A stretch of 5,059 bases of DNA from the NCBI GenBank assembly GCA_013813615.1, contig JACCRJ010000510.1, forward strand, positions 1 to 5,059, in the 5' to 3' direction. Of this stretch, positions 1 through 4,900 are shown piece after piece. This DNA is from Lautropia sp. GTDB lineage: Bacteria; Pseudomonadota; Gammaproteobacteria; Burkholderiales; Burkholderiaceae_E. The notes beneath the pieces were generated by a model, which did not search any database, was not told where the DNA came from, and was given only the letters and a program-made list of their open reading frames with translations. The position numbers and the translations under genes were made by a program. Every line of letters starts with the position of its first letter. Positions within the stretch are counted from its first letter, which is position 1.

Positions 1-995
1 TGTCCGACCAGCGCGAAACCCAGCGCGGCGAGGCGCAGCGGAATCCAGTCGAGCAGCTGGTAGGCGGTGCCGGCGAACGGAAACGAATGGCAGGCGGCGA
101 ATCGGGCAAAGAGATACAGAACCGGGCCGGTTGCGCCCGGCAGCACGGCGTACCAGAAGAGCGGCGCGAAGACGTCGCGAAAGGCTGCCAGGACGACCTG
201 CGCAGTGGCCAGCCCCGCCAGCGGCATGGCGCTGTCGGCGGCGACGCCCGGCGTAGCGCCAATGCCGGTGCCGGTGCCGATGCCGATGCCGGTACCGGTA
301 CCGGTAGCATCCTGCAGTCCAGCGGTGTCGTCCAGCACCATTTCGGCTCGGGCGGCACCGGCGGGTCCGGCCCCACCCGAGGCCGCGATCCAGCGCGCCA
401 GGACCAGCCGCGCCGAGCGCGCTTCTCCGGCGCCGATGAGCAGTTGCAACTCCGAAAACCGGCGGTGAAACGCGCCGAGACCGACGGTCAGGTAAAGGAG
501 CGCCACATGAAGGAGGAACACGAAGAAGCCGCCGAGGGCATCCAGCACCGCCTCGGCCAGCACCACCAGGACGACCGGCAGGCCCACGACCGCCAGCCAC
601 CCCGGCAGCGAGAGGTGCCGGGATTCGGCAGGCAGGACCGATGCTGGAACAGCCGGTGCGGAATGCACCGAACCGGGCGGATCGCTGCCGCCGGCGACAG
701 CATCGATGAGGCGCAGCGCATGGCGCTCGAGGGGATGCGGCACGTAGGCCACCTGGGATCGCGCCGCCGCGGACCCTGCCGCAGCTGCCGCCTGCGCAGC
801 CGGCCGAGTCGACGTCTGCGCGGTGGCCGCAGCATCGACCAGCGGATCGTAGGGAGTTTCAACGAACGGGTCGGCGGCGAAGTCATCGAGCGCGGCCGCG
901 GACCCTTCCTCGTCCGGCAGCCACTCCTGAGGACGGCTGCGCAACGGCCAGATCGCGTCGATGACGACGCTGAGAATCAATGCAAGCAAGCCCAT
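1..995 (-). CDS. CobD/CbiB-like integral membrane protein, C-terminus beyond window
   Basis: The frame is open from an ATG at 995 to the window edge, giving 331 residues with no stop, so the C-terminus is missing. Hydrophobic segments lie near residues 1-18, 132-152, 154-172 and 275-298. Family-like blocks are LLYLTVGLGAFHRRFSELQ (166-184), AFRDVFAPLFWYAVLPGATG (271-290) and LLDWIPLRLAALGFALVG (314-331). These resemble the betaproteobacterial CobD/CbiB-like proteins related to AmpE. True CbiB makes adenosylcobinamide phosphate at the inner membrane. This branch sits beside translation genes with no cobalamin genes in view, so its biochemical role is uncertain. Two low-complexity stretches are unusual: an Ala-rich acidic segment at about 20-85 and a Gly-Thr/Ile run at 231-246. 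The start lies 25 bp after the Nudix stop, with only a weak GGAA upstream. I am confident of the reading frame and family, not of the function. Confidence 0.8.
   Translation of the reverse strand, partial: MGLLALILSVVIDAIWPLRSRPQEWLPDEEGSAAALDDFAADPFVETPYDPLVDAAATAQTSTRPAAQAAAAAGSAAARSQVAYVPHPLERHALRLIDAVAGGSDPPGSVHSAPAVPASVLPAESRHLSLPGWLAVVGLPVVLVVLAEAVLDALGGFFVFLLHVALLYLTVGLGAFHRRFSELQLLIGAGEARSARLVLARWIAASGGAGPAGAARAEMVLDDTAGLQDATGTGTGIGIGTGTGIGATPGVAADSAMPLAGLATAQVVLAAFRDVFAPLFWYAVLPGATGPVLYLFARFAACHSFPFAGTAYQLLDWIPLRLAALGFALVG
258..305. repeat. Hexamer tandem repeat (8 units) inside the CobD-like gene
   Basis: Eight consecutive 6-bp units read on the plus strand GCCAAT, GCCGGT, GCCGGT, GCCGAT, GCCGAT, GCCGGT, ACCGGT, ACCGGT. 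On the coding (minus) strand they encode alternating Gly with Thr or Ile (residues 231-246). Gain or loss of a unit would keep the reading frame. Confidence 0.9.
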
Positions 996-1020
996 GGGTA
1001 CCGGTTCCGCAGCAACCGCC

Positions 1021-1737
1021 CTATTTTGCAGCCAAAAACCGATAGAAATTCCGCAGCATCGCCGCGGTGGCTCCCCAGATGAAGTATTCCTGCTCCCGCG
1101 TCGGGTCCGGCCGCCACGGCATGGTGTAGAAGCTGCGCTGATGCTCGGCGTCGTCTTGCCGCCAGCTGAAGAGCCGGCGCTGGTGATTGCCCGGGTCCAT
1201 CAGGAAACTCAGGGGGACCTCGAAAACCTCAGCGACTTCGGCTGGCTCCAGCCGCAGTCCTGCCAGTTCCAGCGCCGGGTCGAGCAGTGCCACCACCGGT
1301 GTGACGAGATAACCGGTGCCGGTCCGGTACTGCGGCATTTCGCCCAGGACTTCGATGGCAGAAGGGTCGATGCCGATCTCTTCCCGGGTTTCACGAAGCG
1401 CGGTTTCGACCGCGCCGGCGTCGGTCCCGTCGACCCGGCCACCGGGAAACGCCACCTGACCGCTATGCTTGAGCAGGGCTTCGCTCCTCAAGGTCAGCAG
1501 CATCGTGACGCCGGCAGGCCGGTCGAGCAGTGCGACCAGCACCGCAGCCGGCCTCGGAGGGAGGTCTTCGCTCCGGTACGCGTCCTCCACGAACTCCGGC
1601 CGCCAGGGCTTCGGGTTCAGGAACCGCCCGCGCACGGCGTCTACGGTGAGGAGGTGCGACGGCAGCGCCGGCGCCCGCTCCAGGTCCGACGGGTCCAGCG
1701 GCACGCGCCGCGGATCCAGGATCGGCGGACGCTTCAT
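1021..1737 (-). CDS. Nudix hydrolase, CoA pyrophosphatase type
   Basis: This predicted 238-residue Nudix enzyme probably cleaves coenzyme A or its derivatives to 3',5'-ADP and phosphopantetheine in the cytoplasm. The CoA-family signature is LLTLRS (80-85) leading into GQVAFPGG (93-100). The Nudix helix follows as RETREEIGI (115-123), whose glutamates would bind Mg2+ or Mn2+. The family pattern of one extra residue between GG and RE, as I recall from E. coli NudL, is present. The ATG at 1737 is chosen because it leaves a 55-bp gap after rplS and gives a normal family length. An in-frame GTG at 1854 would add 39 Pro/Arg/Ser-rich residues and overlap rplS by 62 bp, which is less likely. The chosen start has no clear Shine-Dalgarno sequence. 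The gene is probably cotranscribed with rplS. NudL is the E. coli homologue, but orthology is not shown here. Confidence 0.9.
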   Translation of the reverse strand: MKRPPILDPRRVPLDPSDLERAPALPSHLLTVDAVRGRFLNPKPWRPEFVEDAYRSEDLPPRPAAVLVALLDRPAGVTMLLTLRSEALLKHSGQVAFPGGRVDGTDAGAVETALRETREEIGIDPSAIEVLGEMPQYRTGTGYLVTPVVALLDPALELAGLRLEPAEVAEVFEVPLSFLMDPGNHQRRLFSWRQDDAEHQRSFYTMPWRPDPTREQEYFIWGATAAMLRNFYRFLAAK

Positions 1738-1792
1738 CAGCTGCCGAGCAAGCTGCCGACCGGAACTCTCGCCGGCCGCGACACGGCCGTGC

Positions 1793-2233
1793 TTACTGCG
1801 CGCCGGTGTCGGCTGAGGTTTCGCTGGCGGTATTCGCTGAAGCGTCTGCACCACCGCCCTTGGAGACCAGGCCGGAGCGAGCCTGCAGCTTCTCCTTGAT
1901 CCGTGCCTTCTTGCCGGACAGGTTGCGCAGGTAGTAGAGCTTGGCGCGGCGCACGTCGCCGCGGCGCTTGACCTCGATCGACGCGATCAGCGGAGAATAG
2001 AGCTGGAAGGTTCGCTCGACGCCTTCACCGGAAGAGATCTTCCGGACGGTGAACGCGCTGTTGAGCCCGCGGTTGCGCCGCGCGATCACGACGCCCTCGT
2101 ACAGCTGCACCCGCTTGCGGGTGCCTTCGACGACATTCACCGCGACCGACACGGTGTCGCCCGGGGCGAAAACCGGCACCGTCTTGCCCAGGCGGGCAAT
2201 CTCTTCCTGCTCGAGTTGTGCTATGAGGTTCAT
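1793..2233 (-). CDS. rplS: 50S ribosomal protein L19
   Basis: L19 lies at the 30S-50S interface and contributes to an intersubunit bridge. The 146-residue product begins [16 protein letters not shown] and contains the hallmark blocks [20 protein letters not shown] (24-43), [20 protein letters not shown] (45-64) and [15 protein letters not shown] (89-103), then the basic tail [12 protein letters not shown] (105-116). Bacterial L19 is usually about 115-130 residues. Here a Gly/Ala/Ser/Thr-rich acidic tail of roughly 20 residues (127-146) extends past the conserved core. The ATG is firmly set by the homology and by AGGAG five bases upstream. It is the fourth gene of the rpsP operon, 116 bp after trmD, with the Nudix gene 55 bp downstream. 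Confidence 0.98.
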   Translation of the reverse strand: MNLIAQLEQEEIARLGKTVPVFAPGDTVSVAVNVVEGTRKRVQLYEGVVIARRNRGLNSAFTVRKISSGEGVERTFQLYSPLIASIEVKRRGDVRRAKLYYLRNLSGKKARIKEKLQARSGLVSKGGGADASANTASETSADTGAQ

Positions 2234-2238
2234 GAAAG

Positions 2239-2243
2239 CTCCT
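2239..2243 (-). promoter_or_regulatory. Ribosome binding site of rplS
   Basis: AGGAG on the minus strand is separated by CTTTC (five bases) from the rplS ATG. It is the best Shine-Dalgarno match in the window and fixes the rplS start. Confidence 0.85.
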
Positions 2244-2349
2244 GTGCATCATGGACGGGAATTGCTGTTGGTAGCGCCGCAGCGCCTGTTCTTCGATCCC
2301 GTCAGAGGATGCGGTTGTCAGATATCTGCCCGCTAAACAGGCAAGCCCA

Positions 2350-3102
2350 CTAGTATAGCCCGTCTTCGAGGTCGCGAAAATCCTCGGCCGTGAGCCGCCC
2401 CTCCTGACGTGCCTTCTCCAGCAGGTCCGGCCGCTTGCGCAGCGTCGCCAGTACCGACTGACGACGCCGCCAGCGGTCGATATCCCGATGGTTTCCCGAC
2501 AGCAGCACCGACGGCACGGGAACGCCGTCGACCGACTCCGGGCGGGTGTAATGCGGACAGTCCAGTAACCCGTCGACGAACGAATCCTGCGTCGCCGACT
2601 CGGCGTCGTGCAGCACACCCGGCAGCAGCCGCACCACCGCATCGATCAGCAGCAAGGCGGGAAGCTCGCCGCCGGAGACGACGAAGTCACCGATCGAGAT
2701 CTCCTCGTCCACCTCGGCGTCCAGGAACCGCTGGTCGATAGCCTCGTATCTCCCGCACAGGAGGATCAGCCCCGGCCCTTCGCTCAGGGCCTGCGCCTTC
2801 TGCTGGCTGAGCGGCGTACCCTGCGGCGACAGGCACGCGACGCGCAGGTCAGGGCGACCTTCCTGCGCGCGCGTGCGGCGGATGCCCTCCAGACAGCGCC
2901 CGAGCGGCTCCGCCATCATCACCATCCCGGGGCCGCCGCCATAGGGCCGGTCATCGACGCGCCGATAGTTGTCCGTCGTCACGTCGCGTGGATTCCAGCA
3001 ACGGACCCGGTAGCGCTGCTCGTTCAGGGCACGGCCGGTTACGCCGAACGGCAGGACGCCGGCAATGAGTTCCGGAAACACGCTGATGACTTCGAAGTCC
3101 AT
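2350..3102 (-). CDS. trmD: tRNA (guanine-N1)-methyltransferase TrmD
   Basis: TrmD uses S-adenosylmethionine to methylate G37 next to the anticodon, which prevents +1 frameshifting. It is a SPOUT-class enzyme that binds SAM in a trefoil knot and acts as a dimer. The 250-residue product (E. coli about 255) begins MDFEVISVFPEL. It contains RPYGGGPGMVM (52-62), the knot segments LLCGRYEAIDQRF (114-126) and EISIGDFVVSGGELPALLLID (134-154), the catalytic Asp in TQDSF (Asp173, equivalent to E. coli D169), DCPHYTRPE (181-189) and VLLSGNH (199-205). The ATG at 3102 fits the family N-terminus. An in-frame GTG at 3156 would add 18 residues, including an acidic DESDDSDDSG stretch. Neither start has a good Shine-Dalgarno sequence. 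E. coli has Gly where this protein has Ala121 (GRYEA); I believe Ala is common in betaproteobacteria. Confidence 0.97.
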   Translation of the reverse strand: MDFEVISVFPELIAGVLPFGVTGRALNEQRYRVRCWNPRDVTTDNYRRVDDRPYGGGPGMVMMAEPLGRCLEGIRRTRAQEGRPDLRVACLSPQGTPLSQQKAQALSEGPGLILLCGRYEAIDQRFLDAEVDEEISIGDFVVSGGELPALLLIDAVVRLLPGVLHDAESATQDSFVDGLLDCPHYTRPESVDGVPVPSVLLSGNHRDIDRWRRRQSVLATLRKRPDLLEKARQEGRLTAEDFRDLEDGLY

Positions 3103-3120
3103 TGCGCTGTGCCGTCGGCC

Positions 3121-3147
3121 GCTATCGTCGCTATCGTCGCTTTCGTC
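3121..3147. repeat. 9-bp tandem repeat (3 units) in the rimM-trmD junction
   Basis: On the plus strand the units are GCTATCGTC, GCTATCGTC and GCTTTCGTC: two identical and one with a single mismatch, then a partial TTTCGTC. The array lies between the rimM stop and the preferred trmD ATG. If translation began at the upstream GTG (3156), it would encode a Ser/Asp-rich acidic peptide. Confidence 0.9.
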
Positions 3148-3174
3148 TTTCGTCACTCGTTGGCGGTCGACCGG

Positions 3175-3753
3175 TCAGACCCAGTCAGCCGCCCAGTCGG
3201 CAATGATGCGCTTCTCGGTCGGCGCGACCTCCAGGATGAACGCGGACACGAAGGGGATGAGGATGCCGCTGTCCAGCCGCAGCACCGACTGCGCGCCATG
3301 ATCGTCCACCGCTTCCACGGTGCCGAGCGTCGATCCGGACGGGGTGACGACGGCGCAGCCGATCAGGTCGGCCCAGTAGTACTCGTCCGGCTCGGCTGCC
3401 GGAAAATCAACGCGCTCCACCAGCACTTCGCTGCCTTTCAGCGCCAGAGCCTGCTCGCGGGTGATGGCCGGCGTAATGGTGGCGATGACGAAGCCGGCAT
3501 GCTGCTTGGTCGCCTGGACGCCGACCACGGCCGGGAGCTGAAAAGGAATCTGCCGGCCGGGCTTCGTGCTCGGCTGCGCGGGGCTTGCGCTACCGGACGC
3601 AGGCGCCTGCAGCAGCCACCTGCGAACGTGGTTCAGCACCGTGGATTCGACGTCGGTGTAGGGCTCCACCTTCAGCGCGCCCTGCACACCGAAGGCGCCG
3701 CGGATCACACCGACGGCAATCCAACTGCCTTCGCTATTGGGCAACCGTGGCAA
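3175..3753 (-). CDS. rimM: Ribosome maturation factor RimM
   Basis: RimM helps assemble the 30S subunit head, binding S19 and promoting 16S rRNA processing. The 192-residue product has the N-terminal RimM barrel, with [20 protein letters not shown] (14-33) and [18 protein letters not shown] (97-114). A C-terminal PRC barrel follows, with [11 protein letters not shown] (123-133), [18 protein letters not shown] (143-160), LIPFV (165-169) and IIADW (183-187). A Pro/Ser-rich insertion at about 50-70 widens a loop of the first domain. No ATG or GTG lies upstream of the conserved region, so initiation is probably at TTG 3753, with AAGG six bases before it. A second TTG at 3744 is possible. The frame overlaps the end of rpsP by 20 bp, which suggests translational coupling with S16. 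Confidence 0.95.
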   Translation of the reverse strand: MPRLPNSEGSWIAVGVIRGAFGVQGALKVEPYTDVESTVLNHVRRWLLQAPASGSASPAQPSTKPGRQIPFQLPAVVGVQATKQHAGFVIATITPAITREQALALKGSEVLVERVDFPAAEPDEYYWADLIGCAVVTPSGSTLGTVEAVDDHGAQSVLRLDSGILIPFVSAFILEVAPTEKRIIADWAADWV

Positions 3754-4006
3754 CGTCGGCCTTGGCGGCGAAATCCCGCACCAGCCGGGCCACCGTCGGG
3801 GACACCTGCGCGCCCTGGGATTTCCAGTGCTCGACCCGGCTGAGGTCGACCCGCAGCGCCTGCTTTTCCTTCTCGGACGCCTTCGGGTTGTAGAAGCCGA
3901 GCCTCTCGATGAAACTGCCGTCGCGACGGTTACGCTTGTCGGTCACGACGATATTGAAGAACGGGCGCTTCTTGGCACCGCCGCGAGAGAGACGAACAAC
4001 GACCAT
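3734..4006 (-). CDS. rpsP: 30S ribosomal protein S16
   Basis: S16 is a small early-assembly protein of the 30S body that binds 16S rRNA. The 90-residue product starts [20 protein letters not shown], which is the canonical S16 N-terminus, and continues with [20 protein letters not shown] (21-40), where the family motif RDGxFIExxGxYNP is plain. [19 protein letters not shown] (51-69) and the helix VARLVRDF follow. Length is typical (about 80-90). The ATG at 4006 is fixed by homology and by GGAG six bases upstream; a TTG four codons earlier falls on that Shine-Dalgarno region and is unlikely. It is the first gene of the ribosomal operon, with a promoter about 120 bp upstream. Confidence 0.98.
   Translation of the reverse strand: MVVVRLSRGGAKKRPFFNIVVTDKRNRRDGSFIERLGFYNPKASEKEKQALRVDLSRVEHWKSQGAQVSPTVARLVRDFAAKADVATVAQ
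3760..3763 (-). promoter_or_regulatory. Ribosome binding site supporting the rimM TTG start
   Basis: AAGG on the minus strand, inside the 3' end of rpsP, stands six bases before TTG 3753. The alternative TTG at 3744 would have this site 15 bases away, which is too far. The site therefore favours 3753, though it is a short motif. Confidence 0.5.
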
Positions 4007-4012
4007 TGAATT

Positions 4013-4016
4013 CTCC
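4013..4016 (-). promoter_or_regulatory. Ribosome binding site of rpsP
   Basis: GGAG on the minus strand is six bases from the rpsP ATG. It directly abuts, and overlaps by one base, a 6-bp hairpin (CAACCG / CGGTTG, 4016-4033, loop of six), so access to this site could depend on leader folding. Confidence 0.75.
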
Positions 4017-4033
4017 AACCGGCCTTTCGGTTG

Positions 4034-4046
4034 CGATGCCGCCGGC
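4034..4046. repeat. 13-bp direct repeat, copy in the rpsP leader
   Basis: CGATGCCGCCGGC here is repeated exactly at 4171-4183. The first copy lies in the predicted rpsP 5' leader; the second lies between the terminator of the upstream gene and the -35 box. The core TGCCGCCGGCA at 4037-4047 is itself an inverted repeat. Confidence 0.8.
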
Positions 4047-4127
4047 AGTGGTGGCAGTGCTGCAACCGGAATGCGGTAAACAGGTGGATGAACCGGCTAT
4101 CGAGCATGCCGATACACGAAACCTTTG

Positions 4128-4157
4128 ATTATAGCGCCGGAGAACGCGTTCCTCCAA
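4128..4157 (-). promoter_or_regulatory. Predicted sigma70-type promoter of the rpsP operon
   Basis: On the minus strand a perfect TATAAT (4133-4128) is preceded, after an 18-bp spacer, by TTGGAG (4157-4152) as the -35 box. Transcription would start near 4121 and give a leader of about 115 bases before rpsP. The promoter sits just after the terminator of the preceding gene, where an operon promoter is expected. No start site has been measured. Confidence 0.75.
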
Positions 4158-4170
4158 TCCTGAAGAACGC

Positions 4171-4183
4171 CGATGCCGCCGGC
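4171..4183. repeat. 13-bp direct repeat, copy upstream of the rpsP promoter
   Basis: Exact second copy of CGATGCCGCCGGC, about 14 bp upstream of the predicted -35 box and directly after the terminator T-tract of the preceding gene. The position would suit a regulator site, but this is only positional. Confidence 0.8.
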
Positions 4184-4189
4184 CCGTCT

Positions 4190-4219
4190 AAAAGAAACCG
4201 GCACTCGAAGGTGCCGGTT
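4190..4219 (-). terminator. Intrinsic terminator after the DUF4124-like gene
   Basis: On the minus strand the perfect 9-bp stem AACCGGCAC / GTGCCGGTT (4219-4196) encloses the loop CTTCGA and is followed by TCTTTT (4195-4190). The stem is GC-rich and the U-tract fair. It separates the DUF4124-like gene from the rpsP operon, about 100 bases after that gene's stop codon. Confidence 0.85.
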
Positions 4220-4318
4220 GCAAACCATCGCCTCCGATCTCTCCGACCTCCGCCGCGCGTGCCATTCGACGCGGGACTGGCCCTGTTGCCAGAGGCTTCG
4301 GTTCCCCTTGGTTATCGC

Positions 4319-4341
4319 GTTTCAGCGTGCCGTGCTGAAAC
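4319..4341 (-). other. 8-bp inverted repeat across the stop codon of the DUF4124-like gene
   Basis: GTTTCAGC and GCTGAAAC pair perfectly around a 7-base loop, and the TGA stop lies within one arm. No T-run follows on the minus strand, so it is not an intrinsic terminator by itself. It may stabilise the 3' end or open a structured 3' UTR. Confidence 0.7.
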
Positions 4342-4822
4342 CGCTGCCGATGAAGCCGCTGCTGCGACCTCTCACCGCCCCCGGCGAACTGGCGTAGTCT
4401 TGCGGCACCCTGTTCGTGGGCACCAGCGGCCGGCCGGACGGCGGCGCGTAATAGACGACGGAAGGCTGCAGGCCGTCCTCGATCGCCCTGTCGTCGACGT
4501 GCCGCGGGGCGCGTCGGTAGGACGGCCCCGCCTCCCGCCGCTGCTGCCTCTGGTTGAAGGCGTCAGACTGGCGGCGCCAGTAGTCCCTTTCAGCCTCCGC
4601 CGCACCCCGCGGCGCCGTCAGCACATAGCTGTCGCTCGACACCGAGCGGGCGCCGCTCGAGGGCTTGTCGCTCAACATGACGCTGCCGTCGGGCATGGTC
4701 GAGCGGAAGATCTTCACGGTTTCCGCGGCTGCCGCCGGTCCCGACACCGCAACCAGCGCCGCCAGCAGTGACATGCCGAGCCACTGCCTGCCTTTGCCAA
4801 CTCCTCCATCCCTCGGTTTCAT
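4322..4822 (-). CDS. Secreted DUF4124-like protein
   Basis: The 166-residue product has a Sec-type signal peptide: basic N-region, hydrophobic core MSLLAALVAVSG (17-28) and a probable cleavage after Ala-Ala-Ala near 31-33. The mature part opens with TVKIFRSTMPDGSVMLSDKP (35-54), which matches the short DUF4124 pattern of proteobacterial envelope proteins. A charged, probably helical Gln/Arg-rich stretch (AEAERDYWRRQSDAFNQRQQRR, split near 75-96) and a low-complexity C-terminus ending GFIGSGFSTAR follow. No catalytic residues or lipobox are visible, and the function is unknown; the location is probably periplasmic. The ATG at 4822 has GAGG six bases upstream. An internal ATG at codon 17 would leave a shorter signal without the basic region. 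The gene has its own terminator, so it is probably a separate transcription unit from rpsP. Confidence 0.85.
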   Translation of the reverse strand: MKPRDGGVGKGRQWLGMSLLAALVAVSGPAAAAETVKIFRSTMPDGSVMLSDKPSSGARSVSSDSYVLTAPRGAAEAERDYWRRQSDAFNQRQQRREAGPSYRRAPRHVDDRAIEDGLQPSVVYYAPPSGRPLVPTNRVPQDYASSPGAVRGRSSGFIGSGFSTAR

Positions 4823-4828
4823 TGCGTG

Positions 4829-4832
4829 CCTC
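4829..4832 (-). promoter_or_regulatory. Ribosome binding site of the DUF4124-like gene
   Basis: GAGG on the minus strand is six bases from ATG 4822. It favours this start over the internal ATG at codon 17, which has no purine-rich site before it. Confidence 0.65.
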
Positions 4833-4841
4833 AGCTGTGGA

Positions 4842-4900
4842 TTGACCGTTCACGGTTAGCCGTTTCACGGTTGACCGTCTCACGGTTGAGCGTTTCACGG
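4842..4900. repeat. 15-bp tandem repeat array, about four imperfect units
   Basis: On the plus strand the units are TTGACCGTTCACGG (14 bp), TTAGCCGTTTCACGG, TTGACCGTCTCACGG and TTGAGCGTTTCACGG. Most units carry an inverted repeat (CCGT / ACGG around three bases), so each could form a small hairpin or bind a dimeric protein. The array ends about 20 bp upstream of the DUF4124-like start codon, in its promoter or leader region. Confidence 0.92.

Noticed and set aside
87..1082. Plus-strand open frame of 331 codons
   Set aside because: It mirrors the CobD-like gene on the other strand; composition is Arg/Gly-rich with no family match, while the minus frame has membrane segments and conserved blocks.
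1793..1854. Start of the Nudix gene at GTG 1854, overlapping rplS by 62 bp
   Set aside because: The extra 39 residues have no Nudix-family features, and the ATG at 1737 gives a normal length and a normal gap.
961..1899. Plus-strand open frame of 312 codons opposite the Nudix gene
   Set aside because: The minus strand carries a complete Nudix signature and the end of L19; the plus frame has no recognisable content.
2608..3843. Long plus-strand open frame of 411 codons opposite trmD and rimM
   Set aside because: It lies antisense to two certain genes, its protein is Arg/His/Gln-rich with no recognisable domain, and long antisense frames are common in GC-rich DNA.
4031..4771. Plus-strand open frame of 246 codons over the promoter region and the DUF4124-like gene
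   Set aside because: It crosses the terminator and promoter, is Arg/Pro-rich, and opposes a frame with a clear signal peptide and ribosome site.
4842..4900. CRISPR array
   Set aside because: The units are contiguous 15-bp repeats with no unique spacers and no cas genes nearby.
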